The notes under the pieces were generated by a model. The model was not told the DNA's origin. It ran no database searches and was given only the letters and a program-made list of their open reading frames with translations. This document shows positions 6,722 through 14,372 of a stretch of 14,491 nt of DNA, piece after piece. Each line of letters opens with the position of its first letter. Position 1 is the stretch's first letter. This stretch comes from Firmicutes bacterium CAG:194 (GTDB lineage Bacteria; Bacillota; Clostridia; Lachnospirales; Lachnospiraceae). The DNA lies in the NCBI GenBank assembly GCA_000432915.1, contig HF995196.1, forward strand, positions 1 to 14,491, read 5' to 3'. Both the position numbers and the translations under genes were made by a program.

Positions 6722-8656
6722 TTACATCTCTGCCTGTAGTTCATCTGCAATTTCTTCCAGACAGGACAAAAGCAGTGGATTAAAAGCGCCGCATTCCCCT
6801 TCTCTGATCATCTGCATAGCTTTTTCATGTGAAAATGCCTTTTTATACACGCGCTCACTTGTCAGTGCATCATATACGTCTGCAATCGACACAAGCTGAG
6901 CTGAAATAGGAATTTCGTCGCCCACAAGACCGTCCGGATATCCTTTTCCGTCATAACGTTCATGATGCCACCGGCAGATCTCTATAGCGATCTGCAGAAT
7001 TCTCTCTTCCTGGTATCTTGGCAGATTACGGAGCATATCCGCGCCGATCGTCGTATGTGCTTTCATGGATTCAAACTCTTCTGCAGTCAGTCTGCCCGGT
7101 TTATTTAGAATTGCTTCGTCAATACCGATCTTACCGATATCATGCAATGCAGATGCTGTCCTGATCAGGATGCGTTCCTGCCAGAGAGACGGATACTTAT
7201 CTGTCTTCTGCACGATCTTATCGAGCAGAAGCTGTATGACCTTATCCATATGGAACACATGCTTTCCACTTTCTCCGTTTCTGAATTCCACAATATGACT
7301 CTGTATATCGATCATCATGTGGTTATTCTTTTCTCTTTCGTTGATATGCGCCATCATAAGAGATACGAGGCGTCTCTGCTTTGCATACAATTTAACTGTG
7401 TTGAATACCCGCCGGCATACAATCCCGGCATCAAACGGTCTGTTAATATAGTCCGAAACGCCCATCTCATAGGCTCTGCGGATCACCGGATCCGCATCTT
7501 CACCTGAGATCAGTATGACCGGAATATCATCGATCCAATGATTCCGGTTCATATGGGACAGCACTTCAAAACCATCCATAACAGGCATCACTATATCCAG
7601 AAGGACAAGCGAAATACCTGTGCCCTGCTGCTGCAGGATTTCCAGACATTCACTGCCGTTTACCGCCTCAAGAATCCGATACTCCCCGCAAAGCATCGCA
7701 GACAGAATCTCCCGATTGATATCGGAATCATCCACGATCAGTATCTGCTGTTTCCGCTGCGTCTGTTCTTCTTTGACGATATCGACGTTTTCCTCCGTAA
7801 CCGCACTATGTTCTGTGACAACACGGTTTTTCTGATTTTTTGCCTGATACATCAGACGGTCTGCTCTGCCTACCGCATTTTCGATCGGTTCATTGCCTGT
7901 GATCACACCTCCGATGCTGGCAGAGAGCCTGAGTCTTGCATAGCCCGGTACTTCTGTTTCATACACTGCCTTACAGATTTTATCCAGCAGCATATCCATT
8001 TCCGCTTCTCCGATCCCGGGAAGTACCATTAAAAACTCATCCCCTCCATAACGGATCAGCGTATCCTCTTCGCGCATATTACTGCGGATCACGTTTGCCG
8101 CAGTTATAAGTGCCATATCTCCTGCATGATGTCCGTATACATCATTGTACAGTTTAAAATCATCAAGATCGACGATCACCACGCCCGTTCCCGGTTGATT
8201 GGCTTCCCTGACGGAATCCTCAAAATACCTTCTGTTATGTGCACCTGTCAATGCATCTTCATAAAGCTTATCCGTATAACCGGTCAACTGATAAATGAGT
8301 TTTTCGCCTCCCTGCGGATCGATCAGGGAATCCATATCCAGCTGCTTGATCATCTCCATCACGTACGGTTCATGATCAATCTCCACATATCTTGCATAAA
8401 CCTGATACAGAGAATCATCCACATATTCCAGTTTAACCTTCATTTTTCTCTGCATTGCGGCTTTTCTGGCAATACAGTTTTCACAGCGTTTTTCTTTTTT
8501 CCAGAAGCTGTAACATTTACAGCCGTCCGCGTCTCCCTGAAAGCCATCCGAAAACAGTACTTCCAAGCTGATCATACGCACCATATCAAAGATCTGCCGC
8601 ATTACAGTCACATAGTCTTCCGCTTCCTGCATTGTCAGATTGTATTTCATTTCCAT
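6722..8656 (-). CDS. GGDEF - receiver - HD-GYP c-di-GMP enzyme
   Basis: A 644-residue multi-domain protein. A short N-terminal domain carries C46, C48, C58 and C61 (CxC-x9-CxxC), a likely metal or redox site also seen in other clostridial cyclases. The GGDEF cyclase domain (about 132-280) has an intact GGDEF at 204-208 and an RxxD inhibitory site (R195-D198) exactly 5 residues ahead. The receiver domain (about 303-425) has acidic pocket D309/D310 and phospho-acceptor D354; Arg406 stands where Lys is usual. The HD-GYP phosphodiesterase domain (about 455-640) has HDIGK (505-509), H534, HHERxDGxGYP (564-574) and D593. The protein could thus both make and degrade c-di-GMP, switched by phosphorylation; no partner kinase is adjacent. 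AGGTGG (8665-8670) lies 8 nt before the ATG. It follows the small HTH gene by 43 bp in one unit. Confidence 0.93.
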   Translation of the reverse strand: MEMKYNLTMQEAEDYVTVMRQIFDMVRMISLEVLFSDGFQGDADGCKCYSFWKKEKRCENCIARKAAMQRKMKVKLEYVDDSLYQVYARYVEIDHEPYVMEMIKQLDMDSLIDPQGGEKLIYQLTGYTDKLYEDALTGAHNRRYFEDSVREANQPGTGVVIVDLDDFKLYNDVYGHHAGDMALITAANVIRSNMREEDTLIRYGGDEFLMVLPGIGEAEMDMLLDKICKAVYETEVPGYARLRLSASIGGVITGNEPIENAVGRADRLMYQAKNQKNRVVTEHSAVTEENVDIVKEEQTQRKQQILIVDDSDINREILSAMLCGEYRILEAVNGSECLEILQQQGTGISLVLLDIVMPVMDGFEVLSHMNRNHWIDDIPVILISGEDADPVIRRAYEMGVSDYINRPFDAGIVCRRVFNTVKLYAKQRRLVSLMMAHINEREKNNHMMIDIQSHIVEFRNGESGKHVFHMDKVIQLLLDKIVQKTDKYPSLWQERILIRTASALHDIGKIGIDEAILNKPGRLTAEEFESMKAHTTIGADMLRNLPRYQEERILQIAIEICRWHHERYDGKGYPDGLVGDEIPISAQLVSIADVYDALTSERVYKKAFSHEKAMQMIREGECGAFNPLLLSCLEEIADELQAEM

Positions 8657-8699
8657 TTATTTAACCACCTGTACCATTCCTTTCTCACATTTACCGGCA

Positions 8700-8981
8700 T
8701 CATACCGATCCGTTTTCTTTCACTTTGTCATAATATGCCTTATATCTGTAAATCGTCCGCTCGCTTACATGATTTCTTTTAGCAATATCCACCATGGCCA
8801 TCCCATCCTCATAGCCCTCTACAAAATCTTTATAAATAGCCTGCCACTTGGCATTATGCTTCCGGCGTCCGCTCATCTTTCTGTTTTTGTAATATGCCAG
8901 TTCTTCCCGGAGTGCCTCATTTTCTCTTTCCAGCTCTGCGATCCTGATAAATGCATCGTCCAGTGTTTCTATCTTTTTCAT
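8700..8981 (-). CDS. Small coiled-coil plus helix-turn-helix protein
   Basis: A 93-residue protein. The N-terminal part (4-33) is a heptad-like, Glu/Leu-rich coiled coil. A basic stretch follows (33-42), and the C-terminal part (about 50-86) contains a resolvase/transposase-style helix-turn-helix (MVDIAKRNHVSERTIYRYK, about 63-81). It is probably a dimeric DNA-binding protein. AAGGAG (8990-8995) lies 8 nt before the ATG, and a near-consensus promoter lies upstream at 9020-9048. It is the first gene before the GGDEF/HD-GYP protein, so it may regulate that unit. The HTH also resembles those of small mobile-element proteins, but no partner transposase gene is present. Confidence 0.75.
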   Translation of the reverse strand: MKKIETLDDAFIRIAELERENEALREELAYYKNRKMSGRRKHNAKWQAIYKDFVEGYEDGMAMVDIAKRNHVSERTIYRYKAYYDKVKENGSV

Positions 8982-9019
8982 GATGAAAGCTCCTTATATG
9001 CCTTTTTCATTTTGTCTGT

Positions 9020-9048
9020 ATTATAAATAATCCTGCCGGTTTAGTCAA
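9020..9048 (-). promoter_or_regulatory. Promoter of the HTH - c-di-GMP enzyme unit
   Basis: On the minus strand the -35 box is TTGACT (9043-9048, 5 of 6 matches), with a 17-bp spacer and a perfect TATAAT (9020-9025). The start is expected near 9013, a leader of about 30 nt. This is a strong housekeeping-type promoter with no room for a riboswitch. It marks the break between the kdpE end and this unit. Confidence 0.82.
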
Positions 9049-9119
9049 TCTGATTTTGTCATTTTTGGCCATTTTTCAAACCAAACAGCTTAGATTTACA
9101 GCCTCTCTTCCATATGATT

Positions 9120-9833
9120 TTATTCCTTTGCATCCACCTTTAACATTCGATATCCGATGCCAACATGTGTCTGAATATACACTACAGAAGCATTTTCGTC
9201 CTCGAGCTTTTTTCGAAGAGTTGCCATAAAGACACGAAGTGATGCAACATTGCTGTCCCATGCACTTCCCCAGATTTTCTGCGTTATATATTTATGGGTC
9301 AATACCTTTCCCGTATTCTGCGCCAAAAGGCACAAAAGTTTATACTCAATCGGTGTAAGTTTCAGTTCTGCATCCTCTATATACGCACACCCGGCGGCAT
9401 AGTCAATCTTAAGCCTGCCATTGGTATATACAGACTTCTCATTTATTTCGCTATCGGATTTCAGAAGTGCGATTCTCCGCTGCATGACACGCAATCTGGC
9501 AAGAAGCTCTTCTACCGAAAATGGTTTTGTAAGATAATCGTCTGCCCCTGCATCAAGTGCTTCTATTTTATCTTCATCCTCGCTTCTTGCACTTATCACA
9601 ATAATAGGCATATTAGACCATTCTCTAATCCTTTTGATAATTTCAATGCCATCAATATCAGGAAGTCCCAGATCGAGAAAAACAACATCCGGAGCATAGC
9701 TTGAAGCCTGTAAAATGGCTTCCTCTCCGTTTTTTGCAAGTAAATATTTATATTCGTGTGTTTTCAAGGTTGTCGCGATCAGGTTTCTGATCGGCGGATC
9801 ATCCTCTACAACCAAAATCTGAAATTTATTCAT
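9120..9833 (-). CDS. kdpE: Response regulator KdpE (OmpR/PhoB family)
   Basis: A 237-residue protein. The receiver domain (1-120) has the acidic pocket E10/D11/D12, phospho-acceptor D54 in FLDLGLP, switch residue S81 and K103 in the LTKPF motif. The winged-helix DNA-binding domain (about 137-232) ends with the family pattern VGIGYRM. It is expected to bind direct repeats as a dimer once phosphorylated by KdpD. Its ATG overlaps the kdpD stop by 8 nt, so translation is coupled. No kdpFABC genes lie nearby, and the likely target is the ktrB promoter with 11-bp-period repeats at 14379-14398. No clear terminator was found in the 70 bp after the stop. Confidence 0.92.
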   Translation of the reverse strand: MNKFQILVVEDDPPIRNLIATTLKTHEYKYLLAKNGEEAILQASSYAPDVVFLDLGLPDIDGIEIIKRIREWSNMPIIVISARSEDEDKIEALDAGADDYLTKPFSVEELLARLRVMQRRIALLKSDSEINEKSVYTNGRLKIDYAAGCAYIEDAELKLTPIEYKLLCLLAQNTGKVLTHKYITQKIWGSAWDSNVASLRVFMATLRKKLEDENASVVYIQTHVGIGYRMLKVDAKE

Positions 9834-11790
9834 TTATTTCAACATCTCCCTTTTTCAGACAGAAGGTAAATATACAGCCATGTGGCGTATTATCCGTTAT
9901 ATCTATCTTGCCTCCGTGCGCCTCTACTACTGACTTACATAAAGCCAGTCCCAGCCCCATGCTGCGCTTTCCGTCTGCGGCCATATTCTGCCCGGTATAA
10001 AACATATCGAAGGCATGTTCCTTAGCGTTTTCATCCATGCCCGGGCCATTATCTGCAATACTTACATATATCATTTCGCCCCCATCTCCGTAGCTGATCC
10101 GTATCATCGAGTCTTTCTGTGTATACTTTATCGCATTATTCACAAGATTGATCATAACCTGGATAATCAGTTTAGCATCCATATTGGCAACAATAATATC
10201 TTCAGGCTGAATTACCCTGATATCATGAGCAGACTTATTTCTGTCAACATGCTTTAATGCTTCCTCCACTACATCTCCCACTACTTCCGGAGATTTATTT
10301 AACTGCATCTCTCCGTTTTCAATTCTTGTAACGGAAAGAAGATTTTCCACAAGCTGGATCAGCCATTCAGAGTCATCATAAATGTCCGAAAACATCTGTT
10401 CTCTTGTCGCGTCATCCAGCATTTTATAATGGCTATAAAGATTACTTGCATTCCCGGATATAGCGGTTAAAGGAGTACGGAGATCATGTGAAATGGTGCG
10501 CAGCAAGTTTGCTCTCAGTTTCTCATTTTGAGCCATATTTGCCGCTTCTTCTTTCGCTTTTTCATTATTTAGGTTTTCCAGTGCCAGTGCGCACTCACCA
10601 AGAATAGACAACAGAATACTGTATTCAAAAGAACTGACTGTTTTTTTCTCCACGTAGATTCCCATGATCCCATATACGGTTTCATTGATCCGCACAGCAA
10701 GATATAAGCACTTCGCATTTGGAAATACTTTTGTGGTTGCACCTGCTCTCTTTTTATTTTCAAATACCCATTTGACGACCTCTTCCTCGGAATCCTCCAT
10801 GAAAAGACTGCTATTTTCCTCTGAGTCCTTTGCATAAACATATCCTTTTCCCACTTTATTATTTTCTACCGGATATATGATAATGTCCTTATCCAGCAAT
10901 AAAATCGCCTGATTTGCCATCACCTGTAATACATCATTATAGCTCCTGCTTTTCTGAAGTAACTGATTGGTATCAAATAATACCTTTGTCCGATATGCTC
11001 CTCTGGCTGATTCTCTTGCATTGTCTTTTAACCGATAGGCCAAAGATCCGGTAAGGAGAGACGCGATCAACATGATAACAAAAGTAACAGAATACCCAGG
11101 CTCATAGGCATGAAATGTAAACCGTGGTTCCGTAAAGTAATAATTAAAGAAAAGCACACTGCAAAAAGAGCTGATCAGGCTGCAGAAATGGCTTCTGGTC
11201 AATATTGCATTTAACAATACACCAAGTATATATACTGTTATAATGTTAGACTCCGTAAACCCAAGTCTGCTAAATGCTAAACTGAGCAAAGTCATCGCAA
11301 ATAACATACCTGCAGTAATCAATATATCCTTCCCTGTCGGAATAATCTGCTGTGCAAAGCGTTTTCTTTGATTTTCTTTTATATTTGCTTTGGAATCCGG
11401 AATAATATAAATATCTATATTAGGTGCAATAGAGATCAGCTGCTCTGTTACGGTCTGTTTATCCCAGAAATGATATCTCCTCGTATTACTTCTGCCAATA
11501 ACAATCTTTGTCACACCTGATATTCTTGCAAATTCTGCTATCTGAAAGGATATATTCTCCCCAATTACAGTTGTAATTGCCGCACCCAGATCTTCTGCAT
11601 ATCGAATATTGTTCTGCAGGCGCTTCTGTTCTTCCACCGGCAGCGAATTTTCCGGGGATTTTGAAACATAAAGAGCCGTAAACTGTGCTGCATGAAAAGC
11701 AGTCGCAAGCTTTGCGGCCTCATCAATATTCTTCCTGTTTGTGGGCGACGGAGATAAACAGACCATGACGTGTTCCGCTTGTCCACTCAT
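9826..11790 (-). CDS. kdpD: Short KdpD-type sensor histidine kinase (USP - 4 TM - GAF - kinase)
   Basis: A 654-residue protein, against about 900 for classical KdpD. The N-terminal P-loop KdpD domain is absent. It begins directly with a universal-stress-protein domain (about 6-132) containing SPS (13-15), FTALY (37-41) and IGRS (98-101). Next come a four-span membrane block (about 157-250), a GAF-like domain (about 270-405), and the kinase core: H-box SHDLRTPL (434-441, His435), N-box around 548-557, G1 DNGPGM (580-585) and G2 GLGLA (612-616). I chose the ATG at 11790 because AAGGGGG (11799-11805) lies 8 nt upstream; the in-frame ATG at 11811 has no ribosome site. It senses potassium limitation or cell signals and phosphorylates KdpE. 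The S-x-S...FTAxY pattern resembles the c-di-AMP site reported for Staphylococcus aureus KdpD. Confidence 0.92.
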   Translation of the reverse strand: MSGQAEHVMVCLSPSPTNRKNIDEAAKLATAFHAAQFTALYVSKSPENSLPVEEQKRLQNNIRYAEDLGAAITTVIGENISFQIAEFARISGVTKIVIGRSNTRRYHFWDKQTVTEQLISIAPNIDIYIIPDSKANIKENQRKRFAQQIIPTGKDILITAGMLFAMTLLSLAFSRLGFTESNIITVYILGVLLNAILTRSHFCSLISSFCSVLFFNYYFTEPRFTFHAYEPGYSVTFVIMLIASLLTGSLAYRLKDNARESARGAYRTKVLFDTNQLLQKSRSYNDVLQVMANQAILLLDKDIIIYPVENNKVGKGYVYAKDSEENSSLFMEDSEEEVVKWVFENKKRAGATTKVFPNAKCLYLAVRINETVYGIMGIYVEKKTVSSFEYSILLSILGECALALENLNNEKAKEEAANMAQNEKLRANLLRTISHDLRTPLTAISGNASNLYSHYKMLDDATREQMFSDIYDDSEWLIQLVENLLSVTRIENGEMQLNKSPEVVGDVVEEALKHVDRNKSAHDIRVIQPEDIIVANMDAKLIIQVMINLVNNAIKYTQKDSMIRISYGDGGEMIYVSIADNGPGMDENAKEHAFDMFYTGQNMAADGKRSMGLGLALCKSVVEAHGGKIDITDNTPHGCIFTFCLKKGDVEINE

Positions 11791-11826
11791 TACAGTATCC
11801 CCCTTCTTCATTTATTTTCTTATTAT

Positions 11827-11955
11827 ATGATGCCAGAGTCAAAAGGTCTAAACCCACATGAGCTTGCTCATAGGTGGATGAAGGACCTTGGGGGCCGCCC
11901 CGATATGCGAACAATTCGTAGGCATCAAATTCGAGGCTTTTGACCTTGACATCAT
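11827..11955. repeat. 129-bp structured element with terminal inverted repeats (MITE-like or RNA element)
   Basis: The 19-bp ends (11827-11845 and 11937-11955) are inverted copies with 16 of 19 matches. Between them are further pairing blocks. AAGGTC (11843-11848) pairs with GACCTT (11884-11889) around a hairpin of CCAC/GTGG and ATGAGC/GCTCAT (11854-11877). A GGGG/CCCC hairpin follows (about 11890-11901), then CGAA/TTCG (11908-11918). Its right end recurs in the ftsK leader (33 of 35). It has no coding capacity. It fills the gap between the small membrane gene and kdpD; without it the gap would be about 50 bp. It could be a non-autonomous mobile element, a structured RNA, or both. Confidence 0.75.
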
Positions 11956-11969
11956 TATATCATTGTATG

Positions 11970-12278
11970 TCAATAATTGGCATATAACTCCGCATAACGG
12001 TCTCCCGGCTCACTGCTTCCCGGACCACCGTTTCCCGGATTTACATCCTTCAAAATAATTTTGAAATTCGGATGTTGCTTTCTGAACATATCAATTTCTT
12101 TATCAATCTCCATCAGTGGTAAATCTCCGGGCAGTATGACAGAGGAAGGCTCTAGCATTTGAATTTCTACACTCATTCGCTTTTTATTTTCAAGGATAAA
12201 TTCATCCACTTTTTTCACGATATAGAAACCAAACAGAAAAAACGGAAGAATACTTGCAATTAGTAGTATATTCGTCAA
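11970..12278 (-). CDS. Unrecognised single-span small membrane protein in the Ktr-KdpDE operon
   Basis: A 102-residue protein I do not recognise. One N-terminal membrane segment (3-21) is followed by positive residues (K22, K23, K32, K33, R34), so the tail is probably cytoplasmic. The tail (36-80) reads as a small strand-helix-strand unit and ends in a Gly/Pro-rich stretch (80-92) with an acidic/aromatic tip. The start is TTG: an in-frame TGA lies immediately upstream, the next in-frame ATG would lose the membrane segment, and a GGGG run (12287-12290) stands 8 nt ahead. It begins 15 bp after the ktrA stop. The position between the channel genes and the sensor kinase suggests an accessory subunit or a link between transporter and KdpD. 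Confidence 0.72.
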   Translation of the reverse strand: MTNILLIASILPFFLFGFYIVKKVDEFILENKKRMSVEIQMLEPSSVILPGDLPLMEIDKEIDMFRKQHPNFKIILKDVNPGNGGPGSSEPGDRYAELYANY

Positions 12279-12293
12279 TCAAACCGCCCCATT

Positions 12294-12941
12294 TCATATA
12301 TGAAAGCACTTCTGGATCGCCTTGTGCTCCCCTAATACAAGAAGTGTCTGTCCTTCATAAAATACACACTCCGGTGTCAGTGTAAGGTTCATATTGCCAT
12401 TTTCTTTGATTGCCATGATATTGATCCCATATTTCTGTCTGATATCCACATCCCTGATACATTTACCGATCCATTCCTTAGGCAGCTTTACCTCAAATAT
12501 TGCATGGCTATCGTCCAGCTTCACATAGTCCAGAATATAATTTGATGTATATCTGATAGCGGTCCATTTAGCGATCTGCTTTTCCGGATTTACTACTTCA
12601 TCAGCACCATTTCTTAACAAAAACTTTGCCTGCACTTCCCTGTTCGCTCTTGATACCACCATTTTTCCGCCCAATTCTTTTAATAATGAAGTAGTTTCCA
12701 GTGAGCTTTGGAAATCACTGCCTATGGTTTCTATGCATGCATCAAAATTATTGATACCAAGCGATTTCAAAAAGCTTTCATTGGTGCTGTCCCCTATCAG
12801 TGCATTGGTAACATAAGGAAGCGCTTCGTTTACCCTGTCCTCATTCTTGTCAACCGCCATTACCTGATGTCCCAGCTCATAAATCTGCTTTGCTATCATC
12901 ATTCCAAAATTTCCCAAACCGATTAATAATATTGATTTCAT
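12294..12941 (-). CDS. ktrA: Potassium channel regulatory subunit KtrA/TrkA (RCK protein)
   Basis: A 215-residue protein with a single RCK unit, the length of KtrA/KtrC rather than the double-length TrkA of enterobacteria. The RCK_N Rossmann domain (1-125) has GLGNFG (8-13) and D31, which bind ATP/ADP or NAD(H). The RCK_C domain (about 138-215) is where relatives bind c-di-AMP, which closes the system. It forms an octameric ring under the KtrB dimer on the cytoplasmic side and gates potassium uptake. AGGAG stands about 10 nt before the ATG, and the gene begins 18 bp after the ktrB stop in the same operon. Confidence 0.92.
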   Translation of the reverse strand: MKSILLIGLGNFGMMIAKQIYELGHQVMAVDKNEDRVNEALPYVTNALIGDSTNESFLKSLGINNFDACIETIGSDFQSSLETTSLLKELGGKMVVSRANREVQAKFLLRNGADEVVNPEKQIAKWTAIRYTSNYILDYVKLDDSHAIFEVKLPKEWIGKCIRDVDIRQKYGINIMAIKENGNMNLTLTPECVFYEGQTLLVLGEHKAIQKCFHI

Positions 12942-12959
12942 ATTCTACTCTCTCCTGTC

Positions 12960-14297
12960 TTATCCTACTGTTATATTTTCCATCGGATATTTTAAAGTAC
13001 TGGCATCTTTTTGTGAAAATGCCGCATATATAATAGTTAAGCCTCCGACTCTGCCAAAAAACATGAGCAATATCAGCACAAATCTTGATACCGCTGAAAG
13101 AGTCGGGGTAATGCCCAATGTAAGTCCAACCGTTCCAATTGCCGAAAAAGTCTCAAACATGCCCATCTGCATTGAAATACCATCTGTAATACTGATAATA
13201 ATTGCAGACAGCATTGAAAAGAAAACGTACATAAATAAAATGGCGGATGCATTTTTTACAGTGCTATCATCTATCCTTCTCCCATAACAATTGGCATTCT
13301 GTCTTTTCCGAAATACAGCTATAGCATTTGCAAACAGTACCGCAATGGTTGTTGTTTTCATTCCTCCGGCGGTAGAACCAGGTGAACCGCCAATCAGCAT
13401 CAATAACATCATCACACTTCTGCCGGCATCAGACATTTTATTAAGATCTGCTGTATTAAAGCCCGCAGTTCTTGGTGTAACCGCCTGAAATACAGACATA
13501 CAGATGCGATCTTTTAAAGGTTCATTTGCGAAATCTGAAAAGAAGAAAAATACTGCCGGTATAACGATCAGAATTGCTGTTGTAACTAATATGACTTTTG
13601 TCTGCATACTGTATTCCTTGAAACGAGTTTTCTTTACAGCAATGTCTTTCCAGGTGAGAAATCCTATCCCACCTATCATAATCAACAAACATATAACCAA
13701 TGTCACATAGCCACTTCCCGCAAAAGAAGTTAATGAACTATATTGTCCGGTCTGATTTCCCATCAGATCAAAGCCTGCGTTACAGAATGCCGAAACAGAA
13801 TGAAAAACCGCCATCCAGATTCCTCTTATTCCATACTTCGTCATAAATACAGGCATTAACAATAACGCCCCAATTCCTTCTATTGCAAAAGACACCAGAA
13901 AGATAAATCGTGTCAGTTTTACAATACCGCCCATCTGTGGTGCTGATAAAGCATTCTGCATGGTCTGCCGCTGCATCAGACTGATTTTTCTTCCCGCCAG
14001 CATGGATAAAAACGACGCTACAGATATCACTCCAAGTCCACCGATCTGTATCATAATCAATATAATAAGCTGACCAAAGCCAGACCAATAAGATGCTGTA
14101 TCAAATACGACCAATCCCGTTACGCATACAGCTGATGTGGCTGTAAACAAAGTCTTGCTAAAAGGCGTTACCGCACCGTTTTGTGTTGATATCGGAAGCA
14201 TCAACAATAGTGCCCCCAGTACTATCACACCGGCAAATCCCAGAATGATGATCTGAAAAGATGATAGCTTATTCTGAAACCCAATATGTTTAGACAA
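12960..14297 (-). CDS. ktrB: Potassium uptake channel subunit KtrB/TrkH
   Basis: A 445-residue membrane protein, the typical length of KtrB. It has four M1-P-M2 repeats, each with a selectivity-filter segment: CVTGL (58-62), CNAGF (172-176), RTAGF (276-280) and TVGL (389-392). The Gly/Ser/Thr-rich gating loop of the third repeat is GGSPGSTAGGMKTTT (303-317). It moves K+ (often with Na+ coupling) when opened by the KtrA ring. The start is TTG with an excellent AGGAGGG ribosome site (14305-14311) 7 nt upstream. It is the first gene of the ktrB-ktrA-orf-kdpD-kdpE unit. The promoter region upstream carries a probable KdpE binding site. Confidence 0.94.
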   Translation of the reverse strand: MSKHIGFQNKLSSFQIIILGFAGVIVLGALLLMLPISTQNGAVTPFSKTLFTATSAVCVTGLVVFDTASYWSGFGQLIILIMIQIGGLGVISVASFLSMLAGRKISLMQRQTMQNALSAPQMGGIVKLTRFIFLVSFAIEGIGALLLMPVFMTKYGIRGIWMAVFHSVSAFCNAGFDLMGNQTGQYSSLTSFAGSGYVTLVICLLIMIGGIGFLTWKDIAVKKTRFKEYSMQTKVILVTTAILIVIPAVFFFFSDFANEPLKDRICMSVFQAVTPRTAGFNTADLNKMSDAGRSVMMLLMLIGGSPGSTAGGMKTTTIAVLFANAIAVFRKRQNANCYGRRIDDSTVKNASAILFMYVFFSMLSAIIISITDGISMQMGMFETFSAIGTVGLTLGITPTLSAVSRFVLILLMFFGRVGGLTIIYAAFSQKDASTLKYPMENITVG

Positions 14298-14314
14298 ACA
14301 AAATCCCTCCTGTC

Positions 14315-14348
14315 AGTATTCATTTTTCTGCATTATAAGCTGAATACT
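14315..14348. repeat. Inverted repeat in the ktrB leader
   Basis: AGTATTCA (14315-14322) and TGAATACT (14341-14348) form a perfect 8-bp inverted repeat with an 18-nt loop. The loop holds a second copy of the 10-mer GCATTATAAG (14330-14339). The other copy (14365-14374) contains the predicted -10 box, and the copies are 35 bp apart. The repeat lies just before the ribosome site, so it could be an RNA hairpin in the leader, an operator, or part of a second start region. Confidence 0.5.
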
Positions 14349-14366
14349 TTTAAGGAGGGGTTAAGC

Positions 14367-14372
14367 ATTATA
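14367..14372 (-). promoter_or_regulatory. -10 box of the ktrB operon promoter
   Basis: A perfect TATAAT on the minus strand. The -35 position at 17-bp spacing (14390-14395) reads TTTATA, only 4 of 6 matches, and lies inside one of the two activator-like repeats. This is the layout of an activator-dependent promoter. The expected start is near 14360, giving a leader of about 63 nt. A second TATAAT (14332-14337) has no usable -35 box. Confidence 0.6.

Noticed and set aside
8126..8782. 218-codon plus-strand frame antisense to the GGDEF protein
   Set aside because: Shadow of the real gene: Phe/Ile/His-rich translation, no domain pattern and no ribosome site.
8982..9119. c-di-GMP riboswitch ahead of the c-di-GMP unit
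   Set aside because: The predicted leader is about 30 nt, too short for a known c-di-GMP aptamer.
11723..11914. 63-residue minus-strand frame reading through the repeat element
   Set aside because: It lies in non-coding structured repeat DNA and overlaps the kdpD start in another frame, with no ribosome site.
14298..14366. c-di-AMP (ydaO-type) riboswitch ahead of ktrB
   Set aside because: Known in other ktr operons, but the leader from the predicted start is only about 63 nt and lacks the needed multi-helix structure.
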